This document shows, piece by piece, positions 38,332 to 50,156 of a DNA stretch of 64,000 nucleotides. The number at the start of each line of letters is the position of its first letter. Positions within the stretch are counted from its first letter, which is position 1. This stretch comes from Spirogloea muscicola (Eukaryota; Streptophyta; Zygnematophyceae; Spirogloeales; Spirogloeaceae). The stretch is from positions 271,074-335,073 of the forward strand of contig WELB01000013.1 of the NCBI GenBank assembly GCA_009602725.1. Reading direction: 5' to 3'. The notes beneath the pieces were generated by a model. That model did no database searches. It was not told where the DNA came from and saw only the letters and a program-made list of their open reading frames with translations. Position numbers and translations under genes: made by a program.

Positions 38332-41300
38332 CTACAGTCTGAGGATGGTCCGGAGCGTGTCCGAAAGATTCTGAATGATCTGCTTTTCCTGCCCTACCTG
38401 CCAGCCCTGCAGGGGCATCTCATTGTAGCATCTGCAATCGTGCAAGAGGGTTGCCCATTAGGACAGCTTGGCAGCTTTCAGTGCCCTTGTAATGGACGGT
38501 TTGCGGCACAAGCTTCAGCGTCAGTACGATACTGAAAAGATGAGGTTATTAGTAAGACCGTGACTAGCCATTAAGTTAGAGAGATGTCACTGTCAGCTTG
38601 GAGATGCATGAGCATGGCTTGTAGACCTGTGCATAGCAATGTAAGTAAGAAGCTAGAGCTGAAGGCAGCCCAGAAAAGCACGAGCAGTCCAAGCAAGCAA
38701 TACATACTGCTTGTGATACGCCAGAGCTCGTGCAAGGTTGGGTAATGTGGTGCTGCCAGCAAGCCGGCGGTACACACTTGGTGGTAGGGGCATCTGAACC
38801 AGTGCCAAGCGTAAAGAGGAACTCCAACAGTCAACAACAGCAGAAAGCATGCAAACACTGATGGACCAAGAATGTCAAAGCCTCAGCCTCACCTACCAAT
38901 CTGCAACTTGAATCCAAGCAAAAACAAACTGAAGAAAAGTATAGCTACCCATTAAGTTTCCTAAGGAGCTTCCTGCAGCATCACTCACTTGCTAATGGCA
39001 GGTATCTTTAGCAACAGCAGTTGAAGCTTGCAATTGTAGATCATTTACGGCGACGGATGCAGACAGACGACAAAAGCTTACGTCTAGGATGCGTACGTCA
39101 GCTGACTACAGCTCGCAGCTCACAGGCCAAGCCTCACATCTATTCCAGGTGCTTTGCGGTGGAGGCGATGTCCAGCAGCTAAGCCACCCCCACTGTAGAG
39201 CTCCTGTATTGTCTCAAGCGCAATCTCGCTGCCCCCAGGTGCTCCTTTGTTGCCGATGCCATCAGTGCCCGGCGTGGATATAAGAGCAAGTGGAGAGATG
39301 TCCGTGGCTTTGAGAAGTGGGATGGGGAGCGTGCTGCCTGCAGCATACACAGCCAGGAGCTGTGCAGCGCCAGGGCAGCGTGGCTGAGATCAGTTTGAGA
39401 TCAGAGCTCCAGACATATCAAAGGCTACGGCTGGCTTTGTCCTTCACTTCCGGAAAGTGAAATCAGCTACCAATTATCTCATGCCAATCATCACAATGAC
39501 AAATTTCTCCTGCATGTCCTGATCTCTTGGGGCAGTAGGCTTGTGGCTTGAGACATGGGCTCAGTTCATGAAGGCTACCTTATCTTGCAGTGAGATGCCT
39601 CTGGTGAGGGTTCCCACTCCTGGCGAGCTGTCAGTAGGCTGTACACCCAACATGCTGGGGCCAGCCTCCGCGCTCCTCCTTCGGAGCTCCGCAGAATACA
39701 GCGGGGAAGGAAGGCGGGAGGAAGGCGAGTAAGCAGCATGCTGGCGCTGGCCAATGGGATACATGGGCACTCCAGGGGAGGTCGACATATGTTGATGTAC
39801 CAGCACATTTTCCGGTCTGTCACACAAGCTTATGATATTGATTAGTGGAATGTCCTCTGTGTTGCAACATCATGCTCATAACCAACAATTAGTGCTTGTT
39901 TACAACCGCTGCGTGTGTGCTACATGCTTCCTACATAAGGACAGGCTCGGACCATGAGTGACCTGCCATTGACATTCTTGTTCGCATGATAAGTGCTTAC
40001 CTCCGATCCACATTGCTTAAAGTGGCGCCTCGCTGGCTGTCTGGAGAGGGGGAAAGGCTGTCTGCAAAGTCTGCATCATGCTCGTCCAGCTGAAGCTCTC
40101 GTGGCCTTCTTGTCTTGTGAACAACCATAGTACCTGGGTCTGCCAAGGAAGGAAGGTATCCTTGCTTAGAGTTGAGCTAGGACTGGCATGTGAGTGCTTA
40201 GTCATTTTTCAGAAATATATATGCTGGACTATATACTTGCAAACGAATGTACGTGTGATTGCGATCTTCTATGCAAAAAATCGTCAGATGCCAAAGAGCT
40301 AGAAGCTGTGGCCAATGGGAAGGCGACATGAGCTGCAGGCAGAGACCTATATCGTCACCGAGGGTGCCTGTAGCAAAGCTGGCAGCCGTGGCTTTGCTGG
40401 GGACAGTTGTGTACTCGTTCTGCTCTGCCTTGACAAGCATAGTGCCTGCCCCGTAGCCATCTGCTCCAGCTTTCACTGTCTGTCCCTCATCCCACGACCA
40501 TTCTCCATTCTGTGCAAGCTGTGGATGGGGTAGCGAAGAGATTGCATTGAGCTTCGCAGCCATGAGTCGCATCCACTTGCACGCAGGTTGCTTACAACCC
40601 GTAGTTTGTAAGCCTTGGTGTGCAATGCTTCAGTGGGCTGCATTTGTACAAATTACACAGGCCTGGCAGCTGGTAGAAATTCACAGCACCTACAAGAAGC
40701 TAGTAAGCTGATGGAATTCGTTGGTTGCATGACCTGCCTGGCAGATATACTCTTGACATAGGAGTACACATATCCCATCATGCCAAAAGGAAGTTAGTAA
40801 GGATGAGTGCTGGGCAAGCAGTCTGCATCTACTCACCGAATTGCTGGCAGAGTTGTCGGCGTCTTGATAGGTTGACCGTCTCGCTTGAAGCTCCATGCGA
40901 ATGGCTCTTGCTCTCTCTATGCGGGGCACCAGAGAAGCTGCAGAGCCCTTGCATTTCTCTATAAACTTGTGCTGCAATTGCAGAAGAACCAAGTTGACGC
41001 TGATGAGTTTGACTTCAAGCCCGACTGCCATGGAAACAGGAGCAATCTGGCAGCTTTGGTGTGACTTGATGAATGCATGAAGAAGAGCTCGGATGCAACT
41101 TGCTCAATTTATCTCTTCTAAAGTGGCAGTGACTTCCACGATAATTGCCCCAAACACTCAAATACTAGCTCTGCCTGATATACCGTGACATATGTCGCAG
41201 CCAACTTGTGATGTGTACAACCTCAAGGAGGGCACTTGCATTTGGCCGAAGACGTGGCTCCTTGGCCAAGCATTTGGCAATGTAGTCATGAAATACCAAG

Positions 41301-44300
41301 GACCTGCAGTGTTGGAAGTCAGAGTCATCAATGGTGGGCCACAAAAACATTCAGACTTCTCAGCATCCACTACTGCAGGACATTGTCTATTAAGCTCTGA
41401 TGATGCTAGCTGCACTTCAATAGGCAGCAAAGGATGACTTTACGGCTCAAGATGATCCTTTTTGAGCCACATCGACTCACACAAGACATTGGTATCTTAC
41501 CACTTCTCCTTATCTTCAAGCATTGGTGCTGGCTCTCGTGAGATCATGAAAATGACCTGCTCAGCTAGAAACAACGTGGTACGAACTCATCAGACATCAA
41601 AAGCACCAGCGCACATGACGAAGTTGATGCAAGGGATTGAGAGGCACTGAGCAGGAAATAGCAGAACAATTGTGGAGGGGGAACAGGCTTACTCGCATAG
41701 GGTGCACATTGGAACGAGGAGGCAATCCCTGAACAAGCAGTGAGAGTGACCAAGTCAATAGCTGTCTACAAGGTCCGAATCTTACAGGAACTGCAGTGAG
41801 GCATGCCCATTGGCAGTTAAGCAAGAGACTGGGGCAATTGACAACCTGTACTGCGCCAAAACTTGCAAGCCAAAGATCGGCATGTTGCATCTGCCAAAGT
41901 CTTGGATCAAGATTGAGTGCAGGACCTCAGCCATTTCAATCGCGGAGATACCCAATGCCCAAACATCGACCTGCCAGGTCAAATCAAGACGTATTACTAG
42001 AAGACAGAGGGTGTTGTAGCAGTGCTGCATAGACATGCTCAGCAGTCATAATAGGAGATACTGATTGCCAGTCTGTGGTGGAGCGGAAGGTCCTCAGACG
42101 AACATCACAACGTATTTTGCCACTAGTAGGGAACTGAGAGAAGGTGTCAGCGTATTCAATACCTTCCCATCATATAGGTTCTCCTGAATGACCTCTGGAG
42201 CCATCCAGTGTGGCGTACCAATGAACTACAAAAGGTAGCAAATTGCACAAATTTGGAGATGTCAGCAAAATGCCTACGAGGACAGAGAGGCACGATAAAT
42301 GGCACACCCACAGCAGACATCAAGAAGAACGAGACATAGCCCCTTGTAGATTGGGTAAAGCAAGCGCCTCACTGTGTTGCGCTTTGAGATTGTGGATGTC
42401 AACTGAGCTGCTACCCCAAAATCGCCTGCATAACATGCAAAGAAGTGGCACTTCAGGAGAGGAGGACATGTTGGTCAAACATTCCTCCAAGCCAGTATTG
42501 AGCATTGGTCATACATCATGGCGCCTACAGTCAGTGTGAATCGACCTCCTCGCCAGAGACCGTGCGAAGGACCTACCAAGCTTGACTTCTCCAGTATCAG
42601 TCAGCAGAATGTTTCCACCCTTTATGTCCCTGTGAACCTTCTGGATTCCATGAAGGTAAGCAAGTCCCTGCTAGACAAAAGTACCACATTGTGTTGAGCG
42701 CCACACAGCAAACTTTCTGAAATTTGAAATTGCCACAAGCGAAGCATGGCGTCTGCTGGAATTGGAGAGCTTGATTGAGCTGTGAGTTACTCTCAGCAGG
42801 TAACAACAACCTTAAGAGCCTCTTTGCAGATGTAGGCTATCATGTGCTCCTCAAGCGGTTGATCAGTGTGATTCATAAGGTCCGCCACGCTCCCTCCGCC
42901 ACAGTACTCCATGACAATCTGCTCAATCGATGAGCACGGCCATCAGACTACTGGTGCAATGAGCTGTTTGCTGGTTGCTACTATCTAATTGATCCTCGGA
43001 GTCTAGCGTCCGGCAAAGAAGGCCTAAAACAACAGGAGTGAAGGGGTTCCTCACTTGCAGGTATTAAGGATGCCTATGGCAGTCATAGCAGCAGCAGTCA
43101 ACAAGGTTCTCATTGCTTCCCCAAAGAACATGCTTCTATCTTGCTTACACTTCGTGCTGCTCTGCAGAGAGCAGATTGCTCACAGAGTGGAGTGTGAATA
43201 GAACTACTGAACAGAGCAGCTGCTTTTACAGGTAATGTACATACCCAAAGAAAGTCATCTCCTTGGTAGCTCCCAAGATATCGGACAACATTCGGGTTGT
43301 TGCATTGTTGCAGCATTTCAATCTCACCTCGTATGTCCTCAAAGCCCTCCTCCTGCGCATGCTTGAGCATTAGTATGCTCTGCTTACAAGTACAATCCTT
43401 ATGAAGCCCTGAGCCTAAAACCTTCACCCCTGATCGCAGTATTCGTTCAGATTTTCAGGTCTTCAGATTCTCAGGTTTCATAAGATTTTCAGGTTTCAGG
43501 TGTCAGGTCTTAGGTCTTAGGTTTTCAGGTTCGCAGGTTCCAAATATCAGGTCTTAGGTCTAAGACAAATTGCAATGCATCCTCTATGACTTAGCACGGC
43601 TTGATTTGCAACTCTTCTCAGGTTCATGGGTTGTGCTGCTTGAGGTAAATGCATAACCCTGCCTCCCACGATTAGACATGCTCCTTGATGGATTGGTTGA
43701 GAGCAGACATCGAAAGTCTGTGTGCCTTCAAAGAAGACTGTATTGCTAGACACAAAAAGGTGGTTTTCAGCAGGACCTCTGGATGAGAAGGAGCATCTTA
43801 TACTGACCCCTTCAGCAAGAGACAGGACTTTGATTGCGACCAACTCAGACGTTCTCAAATCCCTTGCTTTGAAGACTGCCCCATACGATCCTTTGCCTGT
43901 CATGAACTTTAGCAAACAGCGTCACATGACTGCTAACCTCCACAAAGTTACCACTTTGGGAAGCCATACTCGCACAACCTTGTCATAAGCTGCGACGTTG
44001 CAGCAGATGCCCTGATTTGCAACACCATTGCCTAGCATGAAGCTACTTATCAGCACAAGAAAGACACATCTACTTGTGCATCCGAGCATGTTGACTCAAG
44101 CTGCAGGCCTAGTTTGCATGGACTCCTGGCCATCCAGGACATGTTGCATCCATCCTCCACGTTTGTGAGGCATAACTTGATGGGGATGGCGTCAGCGCTG
44201 GTCACGTCAATGGAGCCAATGACATGTGAGGCCTGGCTATGAGGATAGTGGCAGCACTTGCTCACCGAGCTCGTCAAGCAGCTCATACTTCAGCGTGGGG

Positions 44301-44749
44301 TCTTCGTACCGCCCGCGCCCAGGCGTCCTGGGGTCTCTAAAGCGCCGGGGGAGGCCAGGCTTGGCCTGGCCGCTACCACTGGCGGCGCCGCCTCCGCCGG
44401 CACTGCCGGGGCTGCCATGACGGGGCTTGGCCTTGACGGTGCCCGACACGTCCAGCTGCTGCAAGCTGTGCTCCCACTTGGCGCCGCCTCCGAAGCCGCC
44501 GCCCGACGCCTCGGGGCCAGGCGATCCCCGGGGCCGCCAGTCCGCGGAGGCCGCCGCCGGCGCCGCCGGCTGCGGGTGCTGCGCCACGCCCTGGCGGCCG
44601 CCGCCGCCGCCGCCGCGCACAACCATGGTGCCGGAGGCCGACGCTGCCTCCGGGGGCCCCGTGGTGTCGCCCAAATGGTGCACCCGCACCGTCCCGTACG
44701 CATCGTCGTCGTCGGCGTCGGCATCCAGCCCCACGGTGAGGCCCGCCAT
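38332..44749 (-). CDS. SIK1: SIK1/Hippo (MST-type) Ste20 protein kinase
   Basis: The plant-lineage Hippo/MST homologue; Arabidopsis SIK1 works with MOB1 in growth control. Minus-strand exons: 44749-44266, 43896-43808, 43352-43245, 42918-42811, 42667-42577, 42425-42373, 42225-42163, 41970-41926, 41728-41693, 41556-41501, 41303-41222, 40971-40837, 40575-40347, 40139-40001, 39816-39579, 39359 to about 39186, 38793-38708, 38406-38332. The last two junctions are uncertain. Signatures: [135 protein letters not shown] and [12 protein letters not shown]. The C-terminal part has [17 protein letters not shown] and ends [15 protein letters not shown], as in plant SIK1. The N-terminus is Gly/Ala-rich and disordered. 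Confidence 0.95.
43430..43562. repeat. Degenerate CAGGTTT/TTAGG-type simple repeat
   Basis: A run of short TTTCAGG, CTTAGG and TTCAGGT units in an intron of the SIK1 gene. It resembles a decayed telomere-like TTTAGGG array but never gives the exact unit, so the link is weak. Confidence 0.4.
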
Positions 44750-45511
44750 GGCGCCAGGCTACGTCATGCCGCCGCCGCCGTTGCCGCCGCCGCCGCCACC
44801 GCAGTCTTTTGCCAAAGGTGAGACCGAAGCCCTCCGGCGGCGGCGGCGGCGGCGGCGGCGGAGTCGGCGANGCGGCGGCACGGGCAGGTGGCGGCGGCGA
44901 GCTCTCTGGCAGTCAGGCCGGGTTACAGCGGCGGCGCTCTGCCATCGCCGCCGGGATGGCCGCAGAGGCGGCGGCAGTGGTGGCGGCTGCCGGCGTGGCA
45001 TGGAAGGCGGCGGCGCCGGCGGGGCCGTCGGCGGCTGCAGCGGCGGCGGGGCCGAGCAGGCGCTCCCACGACGGCGCCGATGCTGCTGCCAGGCAGCTGC
45101 GGTGCTTGCTGCGCAGACAGGCCGCCTCGCTCGTGACACAGGCCATGCCGCCCGGCGCAAGGGTTCCTGGACGGTCACGACGTGCAGGCGGCGCTGGCCG
45201 CCACCGCTGCACCGCCGCCGCCGTGCAGGAGCTTGAGCCCGCCGTCAAATGTACGAAATGCTCCGCGAAAGCATTGGCCCCGTTGTAGTTGCTGGCGAAG
45301 AGCTCAGACCTGCCCGATCACGGTCGACAGTGCCAATGGAAATCACCACTTTCGTGCTCGCAGTGGAATCTCAACGGCCTCATGGTTGGTACACGGGAAG
45401 CGTTGAGAACTACCATAGTAGCCTCGAGTGATCAGTTGTGATTACCATCGCCGCCTGAATCCACGAACTGCAGGAGCATGATGTGTACGTCATGCTGCTC
45501 TTGATTCGCAG
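44750..45511. other. Head-to-head GC island between SIK1 and ATP-PRT genes
   Basis: The region has GGC/GCC triplet runs and an isolated N at 44871. It probably carries both promoters and the first exon of the ATP phosphoribosyltransferase gene (start codon and plastid transit peptide), since the first recognised exon begins in mid-codon at 45512. The exact first exon is not resolved: several Ala/Arg-rich frames compete. Confidence 0.4.
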
Positions 45512-48500
45512 TGCCGCAGCCTCGGAATGCTCCACGTCTGACCGTCCGGCTCGCGCTTCCCAGCAAGGGTCGCATGGCGGAGGACTGCCTCGAGCTTCTT
45601 AAGGTCAGCTGCTCGTGCCATTCACGAATATGGCAGAATGCGGCCCAGCAAGTGTGGTCGGCCAACAAAGGCGGCCTCTGCTATGGGCCATGTTCGCTCT
45701 TGCTTGACGCCACAGAAGCCTGCTTGTTCATTGCCAGAGAAGCATGAGGGCATGTTGGGACTGATTTTGCTGTTTGACCTTCCATCTTCAAGAGCAGTCT
45801 TGCCAACTCACCGTCTACAAACCAAACCCCCGGCAATACATTGCTGACATCAAAGAGGTAGTAGTCTCTCTGCGTGCTCTTAGCTTGACAGTGTCGCTTA
45901 GCATCTGCAAGAAGCTTCTTGTATAGCTTGCATACTAGCATCAGTGAAGAAGCTTGTCCTGCTAATAGCAGTGGCTGAATTCTCTAACTGTTGGCCAGAT
46001 ACTGCAGCCTTTCACTTAGCGTAGATGTGTGAGCCAGTGTACACCACGCAGCAGCAGCCAGATGGAAATAAAGGCTCTCCTGAGACTGCTCAATGTAGCT
46101 GAATTCCCATCTGTGCTTATGCTCTATGCGTTATGCTCTGCATCTGCCTGAGTAGATGGAAGGTTTGGAGGTGTGGTTCCAAAGAGCAAGCGACGTAGTG
46201 CGGAAGCTTAAGAACGGGGATGTTGACCTGGGTATTGTGGGCTATGACATGGTGCGAGAATTTGGGGAGGTAAGTCAATCTTGCGCTCAGTATCACATAC
46301 ATGGTCATCTGCTTAGATAGATTATTGCTTGATGCATTTGTCACTGTTTAGGGAGCCACTGGAGTGCACGGCTGGCAGTGGAACTGGCTTTTGTATAATT
46401 TCTCCATGCTTCACTTTAAATGAGGGACTATGGGGACTGCTGACACCATTAGTTATAATTTCGGAAAGGTGCATTTGACCAAGAGGACTGTTGCTGAATG
46501 CAGGACGACTCAGACCTTATTGTTGTCCATGAGGCCCTTGGTTTTGGTGCCTGTCACCTGGCTATCGCTGTATGGTCCACTTAACCTGCATACTGAAGTC
46601 TCCCAAGCTTGTCTGAGGACAGTCCGTAGGCAGCTATGACTTTGCAGGATTTATCACCAAGTGCTTTGAAGCATACCTACACTCCCTTCTGCCTGCTGTA
46701 GACAACATTTATCTCATCTCTTTTGGTGTTGCTGTTCATTACCGCTGATTTGGCAGCCCCATTTACACAGGTGCCTATGTATGGAATATTTGAAAACATA
46801 ACCACGCTTGAGGAGCTGACAGCCATGCCTCAATGGACAGCACATCACCCTTTGAGAATCGTCACGGGCTACACTTATGTGAGGCTAGACCATGCCAGCT
46901 TTCGATTCCCTCCCATGTTTGCTTGGGGTTAGAGATCAGGGCTGTGGAGTCACAAGCTGCAGGTAACTATCTCATAAAGAGAAGTTGACCTCTGTGCAAG
47001 TCAATCACCTGTGCAGCTTGGAGCACAATATCTTCAAGAGAAGGGCCTCAAGCACGTCAACATCCTGACTGCTGATGGTGCATTGGAGGCTCATCCTGCT
47101 GTACGTCAGAGTACTATGTGTCACTGTACAAAGAAGTGGCAAGACCCAGAGCAAGTGAATGTCTTAGCTTGTGCAAGTCCTTGTGGACACAAGAGCTTAC
47201 TGTCACTGGCTTGTATGATAGCGATTGTGCACCATCTTTCACTGCTCTGATTATCCTTCATAACCACCAGACTTAGTGCTGTGCAGATGGGCACGGCAGA
47301 CGCGATTCTCGATCTTGTTAGCAGTGGGACAACCTTGAGGGAAAACAATCTGAAGGAGTTGAGAGGTGGCCGTGTGCTGGAGAGCCAGGTGAGATCATTG
47401 GACCAAAGGCTTCGATGTCTGGTTCCATGCACGACTGTCTCACTAAGCGTCCAGTAAATGCTCATAGAAGTTCTCAAGCAAAGCTTCTAAGGCTTACGTG
47501 CCATACATTGTGTTTCTTGCAAGCTGCTGTAGTACAATAATACTCATCCTTCTGAAAGAAATATTGCAGGGTGTTCTAGTGGCGAGTAGAAAGGCCTTGC
47601 TTGAGCGGAAAGGGGTAATGGAGGCGACACATGAGTTACTGGAAAGACTAGAGGCTCATCTTAAGGCCAAGGAGCTGTTCACAGTAAGCAGTACTCAATT
47701 AGGACCAATGGTTGTGTTGCACATGGACTGCTGCAATCAATGTGCTCACCATCCTGGCTTTGAGCAGGATCGTTTTCAAGTACTGTCCTTTTGCATGGCA
47801 GTGATAGATGATTCTGAGCAGCTGTTAAACATCTTACTCTTACTCTGGCTGTTGCATTCTGCGTGCAAAGGTGACTGCCAACATAAGAGGCACTTCGGAG
47901 GAGGAGGTTGCTGAGCGCATCTTGAACCAGACCTCATATCCAGGATTGCAGGTTTGCTCGCAGAGCTGCCCTATCATCTCCCTGGTCATAGGTAGTTCTG
48001 TCCCAGCATGCTCTTCCACAATACCGCATCATATTGTTACTGTTGCAATGCAGGGGCCAACTGTCAGCAAGGTCTTCACCAGCACTGAAAATGGCACAGT
48101 CAAGCTGGACTACTTTGCGCTGGTAGTCTGCGTGCCAAAAAAGCAGCTGTATGCAGCTGTTCGGGAGCTTCGTGCTGTAAGCACACCAGATTAGTATCTT
48201 CACCTTCAGAGAATGCTTAGAAGATTTTCAGTGGAGCTATCTGCTGCTACAGCGTTCCTGTGCATGACTTGCAAGGAAGAAGAATGTGCTGCTTAATTGC
48301 ACAATGCTTCTGACTGAAGGGCTTTGATGCTAAGAGAGCACAGAAGCTTTTCTTGTCCAGTGGTATTGGATCTGAATTGCTGCTGCTTACCAGCTTGTTC
48401 AGTCAAGCTCTGCTTCCAAAGAAGACGTATTATAACAATCTGGTTCGTACTGCAGGCTGGAGGCAGTGGGGTTCTGGTTTCGCCGTTGACATACATTTTT

Positions 48501-48557
48501 GACGAGGAAACACCCAGGTGGCGAGGGCTGCTGGACACATTGAGAGCAGGCCATTGA
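45512..48557 (+). CDS. HISN1: ATP phosphoribosyltransferase, plastid type (5' exon not found)
   Basis: The first enzyme of histidine biosynthesis, joining ATP and PRPP to make phosphoribosyl-ATP; plastid-located in plants and inhibited by histidine. Exons: 45512-45603, 45798-45857, 46156-46269, 46504-46569, 46771-46878, 47017-47100, 47287-47388, 47570-47683, 47871-47951, 48054-48176, 48456-48557. They give 348 codons in one frame. Signatures in order: [124 protein letters not shown] (PRPP-binding region), [11 protein letters not shown] and [20 protein letters not shown]. The regulatory C-terminal domain is present ([18 protein letters not shown]), so this is the long HisG form. The transit-peptide exon must lie upstream. 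Confidence 0.95.
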
Positions 48558-49310
48558 GCAGCGGGTTGTTTGCTGCGTTCTCAGTCTGTGTCACATGTTT
48601 GGACTGTCAAGGGCTGTCCAAGGCTGGGTTAGGTGCTAAGTGCAAGGTGGAGAACAAAGGCCATAAGCTTATTCCCTCAACTTCCACAAAAATAGGAGGT
48701 AAATGCTTGTCTTGTCACTTTGAAACTCTTGATACTTGCGAATTTGGTTCGCTTGATTGTCAGCTCGTTGTCTGCACACCCTGCGGATCTATCTATACGG
48801 TAATTAAGAGTTGCAGGCAACAGTCACGTGTTACATGTCAAATGGTTGGAGTGTTTCCATCAGACTGCATGCACCACATCAAGGATAGCAGCACATCCTC
48901 TTCAGAACTAACAAATGAGAAGACGGTGGATAGTTCATAAGAAATTGGAAAATAATGTTGTTGAAGTATTAACGTTGTTTAATGTGTCCATGTGCACTTG
49001 CAACTTTGCGACCCTTGGATAGACTTCAAACCATTACAGGTCTGCCAGCAGAACAAAGCAGCTCCTGATTGCTGAAATTCACAGCGATTGGAAAATGCAC
49101 AAGGTGGGCACTCTTCATGGCCAACATGACAGGCATCCAGAATAATTGCATCCACAAAGTTTTGTTGCGAGTATTTGACTAACAAGAAAGGGCTGGAGTC
49201 TCAGGAGACAAGGGTGTGTATGCACAAGGCTAAGAATGAAAGTCTAATTTTAGGACACCCGCTGACTAGCTCAGGACTTCCTAAGCAAACAAGCCCTGGC
49301 TGGCCCTCAG
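48558..49310. other. Convergent spacer, 3' flanks of ATP-PRT and CYSTM genes
   Basis: Probably 3' UTR sequence. A plus frame (48518-48940, 140 codons) overlaps the last ATP-PRT exon in another register, is Cys/Ser-rich by chance and has no recognised relative. Confidence 0.4.
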
Positions 49311-49514
49311 TCACAGGCAGCAGTCACAGCAAATCTCGAAGATGAAGCAGCAGAAGAGGCACTCGCAGATGGAGCGGCAGCAGCCGTCGAAGCAGCCACG
49401 GCGCTCAGTGACAACCACAGCCTGCCGCTGTGGCGGCGGCCTCGCGTAGACCATGGCGGGCTGCTGCCTGGGGGCCGCGTACGCTGGCGGTGGCACGGCC
49501 ACCTTCTGCGGCAT
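49311..49514 (-). CDS. CYSTM-domain small membrane protein, copy 1
   Basis: A 67-residue protein with the cysteine-rich transmembrane module (CYSTM). A Pro/Tyr/Ala-rich head (VPPPAYAAPRQQPAMVYARP) is followed by a C-terminal module GCFDGCCRSICECLFCC, then FIFEICCDCCL. In plants and fungi, CYSTM proteins are tail-anchored and linked to stress tolerance, acting by homo- or heteromeric contacts at membranes. The ATG at 49514 lines up with the start of the neighbour; a longer open frame upstream begins without an ATG. The gene has a single exon. Confidence 0.85.
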   Translation of the reverse strand: MPQKVAVPPPAYAAPRQQPAMVYARPPPQRQAVVVTERRGCFDGCCRSICECLFCCFIFEICCDCCL

Positions 49515-49648
49515 TATGGCGACACGCCTGGCGACCAGCGGCGAAGGTGGCACGGCAGCTCACGCCTCCAGGTACTCGCGGCAACGCAGCTCCAGGGCGC
49601 CGGAGTCGCCTAGACAGGCCCCGGGCCGGCAAGCTGCGCCGCCTTCTA

Positions 49649-49837
49649 CCAGCAGCAGGGGCAGCAGACGTCGAGGAGCCAGCAGCAGAGGAGGCACTCG
49701 CAGAAGGCGCGGCAGCACGTCCGTTCGCGGCGCACCACCACGGCCTGGCCCCCGGCGGGGTACACCATCTTGGGCGCCACGGGCGCCGCGTACGCGCCCG
49801 GCGGCGCCTGCACGTACACGCGCTGCGGGATCGCCAT
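49649..49837 (-). CDS. CYSTM-domain small membrane protein, copy 2
   Basis: A 63-residue tandem paralogue of copy 1 in the same orientation, about 130 bases upstream of it (the TAG stop is at 49646-49648). The head is MAIPQRVYVQAPPGAYAAP, followed by VVVRRERTCCRAFCECLLCC and WLLDVCCPCCW. The shared frame Y-x-x-x-P-x-A-Y-A-A-P, the QAVVV motif and CECLxCC show common descent. The ATG at 49837 is the first in frame. Upstream sequence is GC-rich with an isolated N at 49969, so the promoter region may be incomplete. Confidence 0.85.
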
Positions 49838-50156
49838 GGCAGACCGGCCTCGGGCGGCCAACCTCGTCGAACCCCGAGGCACACCTCCGCAGCTCTCCGG
49901 CCGCGGTATTCCGCGACGGCCTGGCGCTCCCGGCGGCAGCGGCGGCGGCGGCGCCGGCGGCAACGGCGNGCGGCGCGGTGGCGGCGAGCGGCGTGGGAGG
50001 AAGCCGTGAATGCTGGCCTTGAGGCCGGCGTCGCGGGTTAGGGGAGGGGAGGCGGGGTAGGAGGGGAGGGACACGTGGCGATGCGGAGGCGAGCGCATGA
50101 TGCTGACCGAGCCACCGGCGGCCGCCGCGTGGCGCCATCCGGGAAGGGTGAGGCGA
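49838..50156. other. GC island upstream of the CYSTM pair
   Basis: GC-rich, with GGC runs and an isolated N at 49969. It is probably the promoter and 5' region of CYSTM copy 2. The longer open frames through it are Ala/Pro/Arg runs. Confidence 0.4.

Noticed and set aside
44426-45288. Long Ala/Arg/Pro-rich frames on both strands of the GC island
   Set aside because: They are shadows created by GGC/GCC triplet runs. The only supported reading is SIK1 exon 1 up to 44749.
48518-48940. 140-codon Cys-rich plus-strand frame
   Set aside because: It overlaps the last ATP-PRT exon in another register and continues into the likely 3' UTR. The cysteine spacing matches no module.
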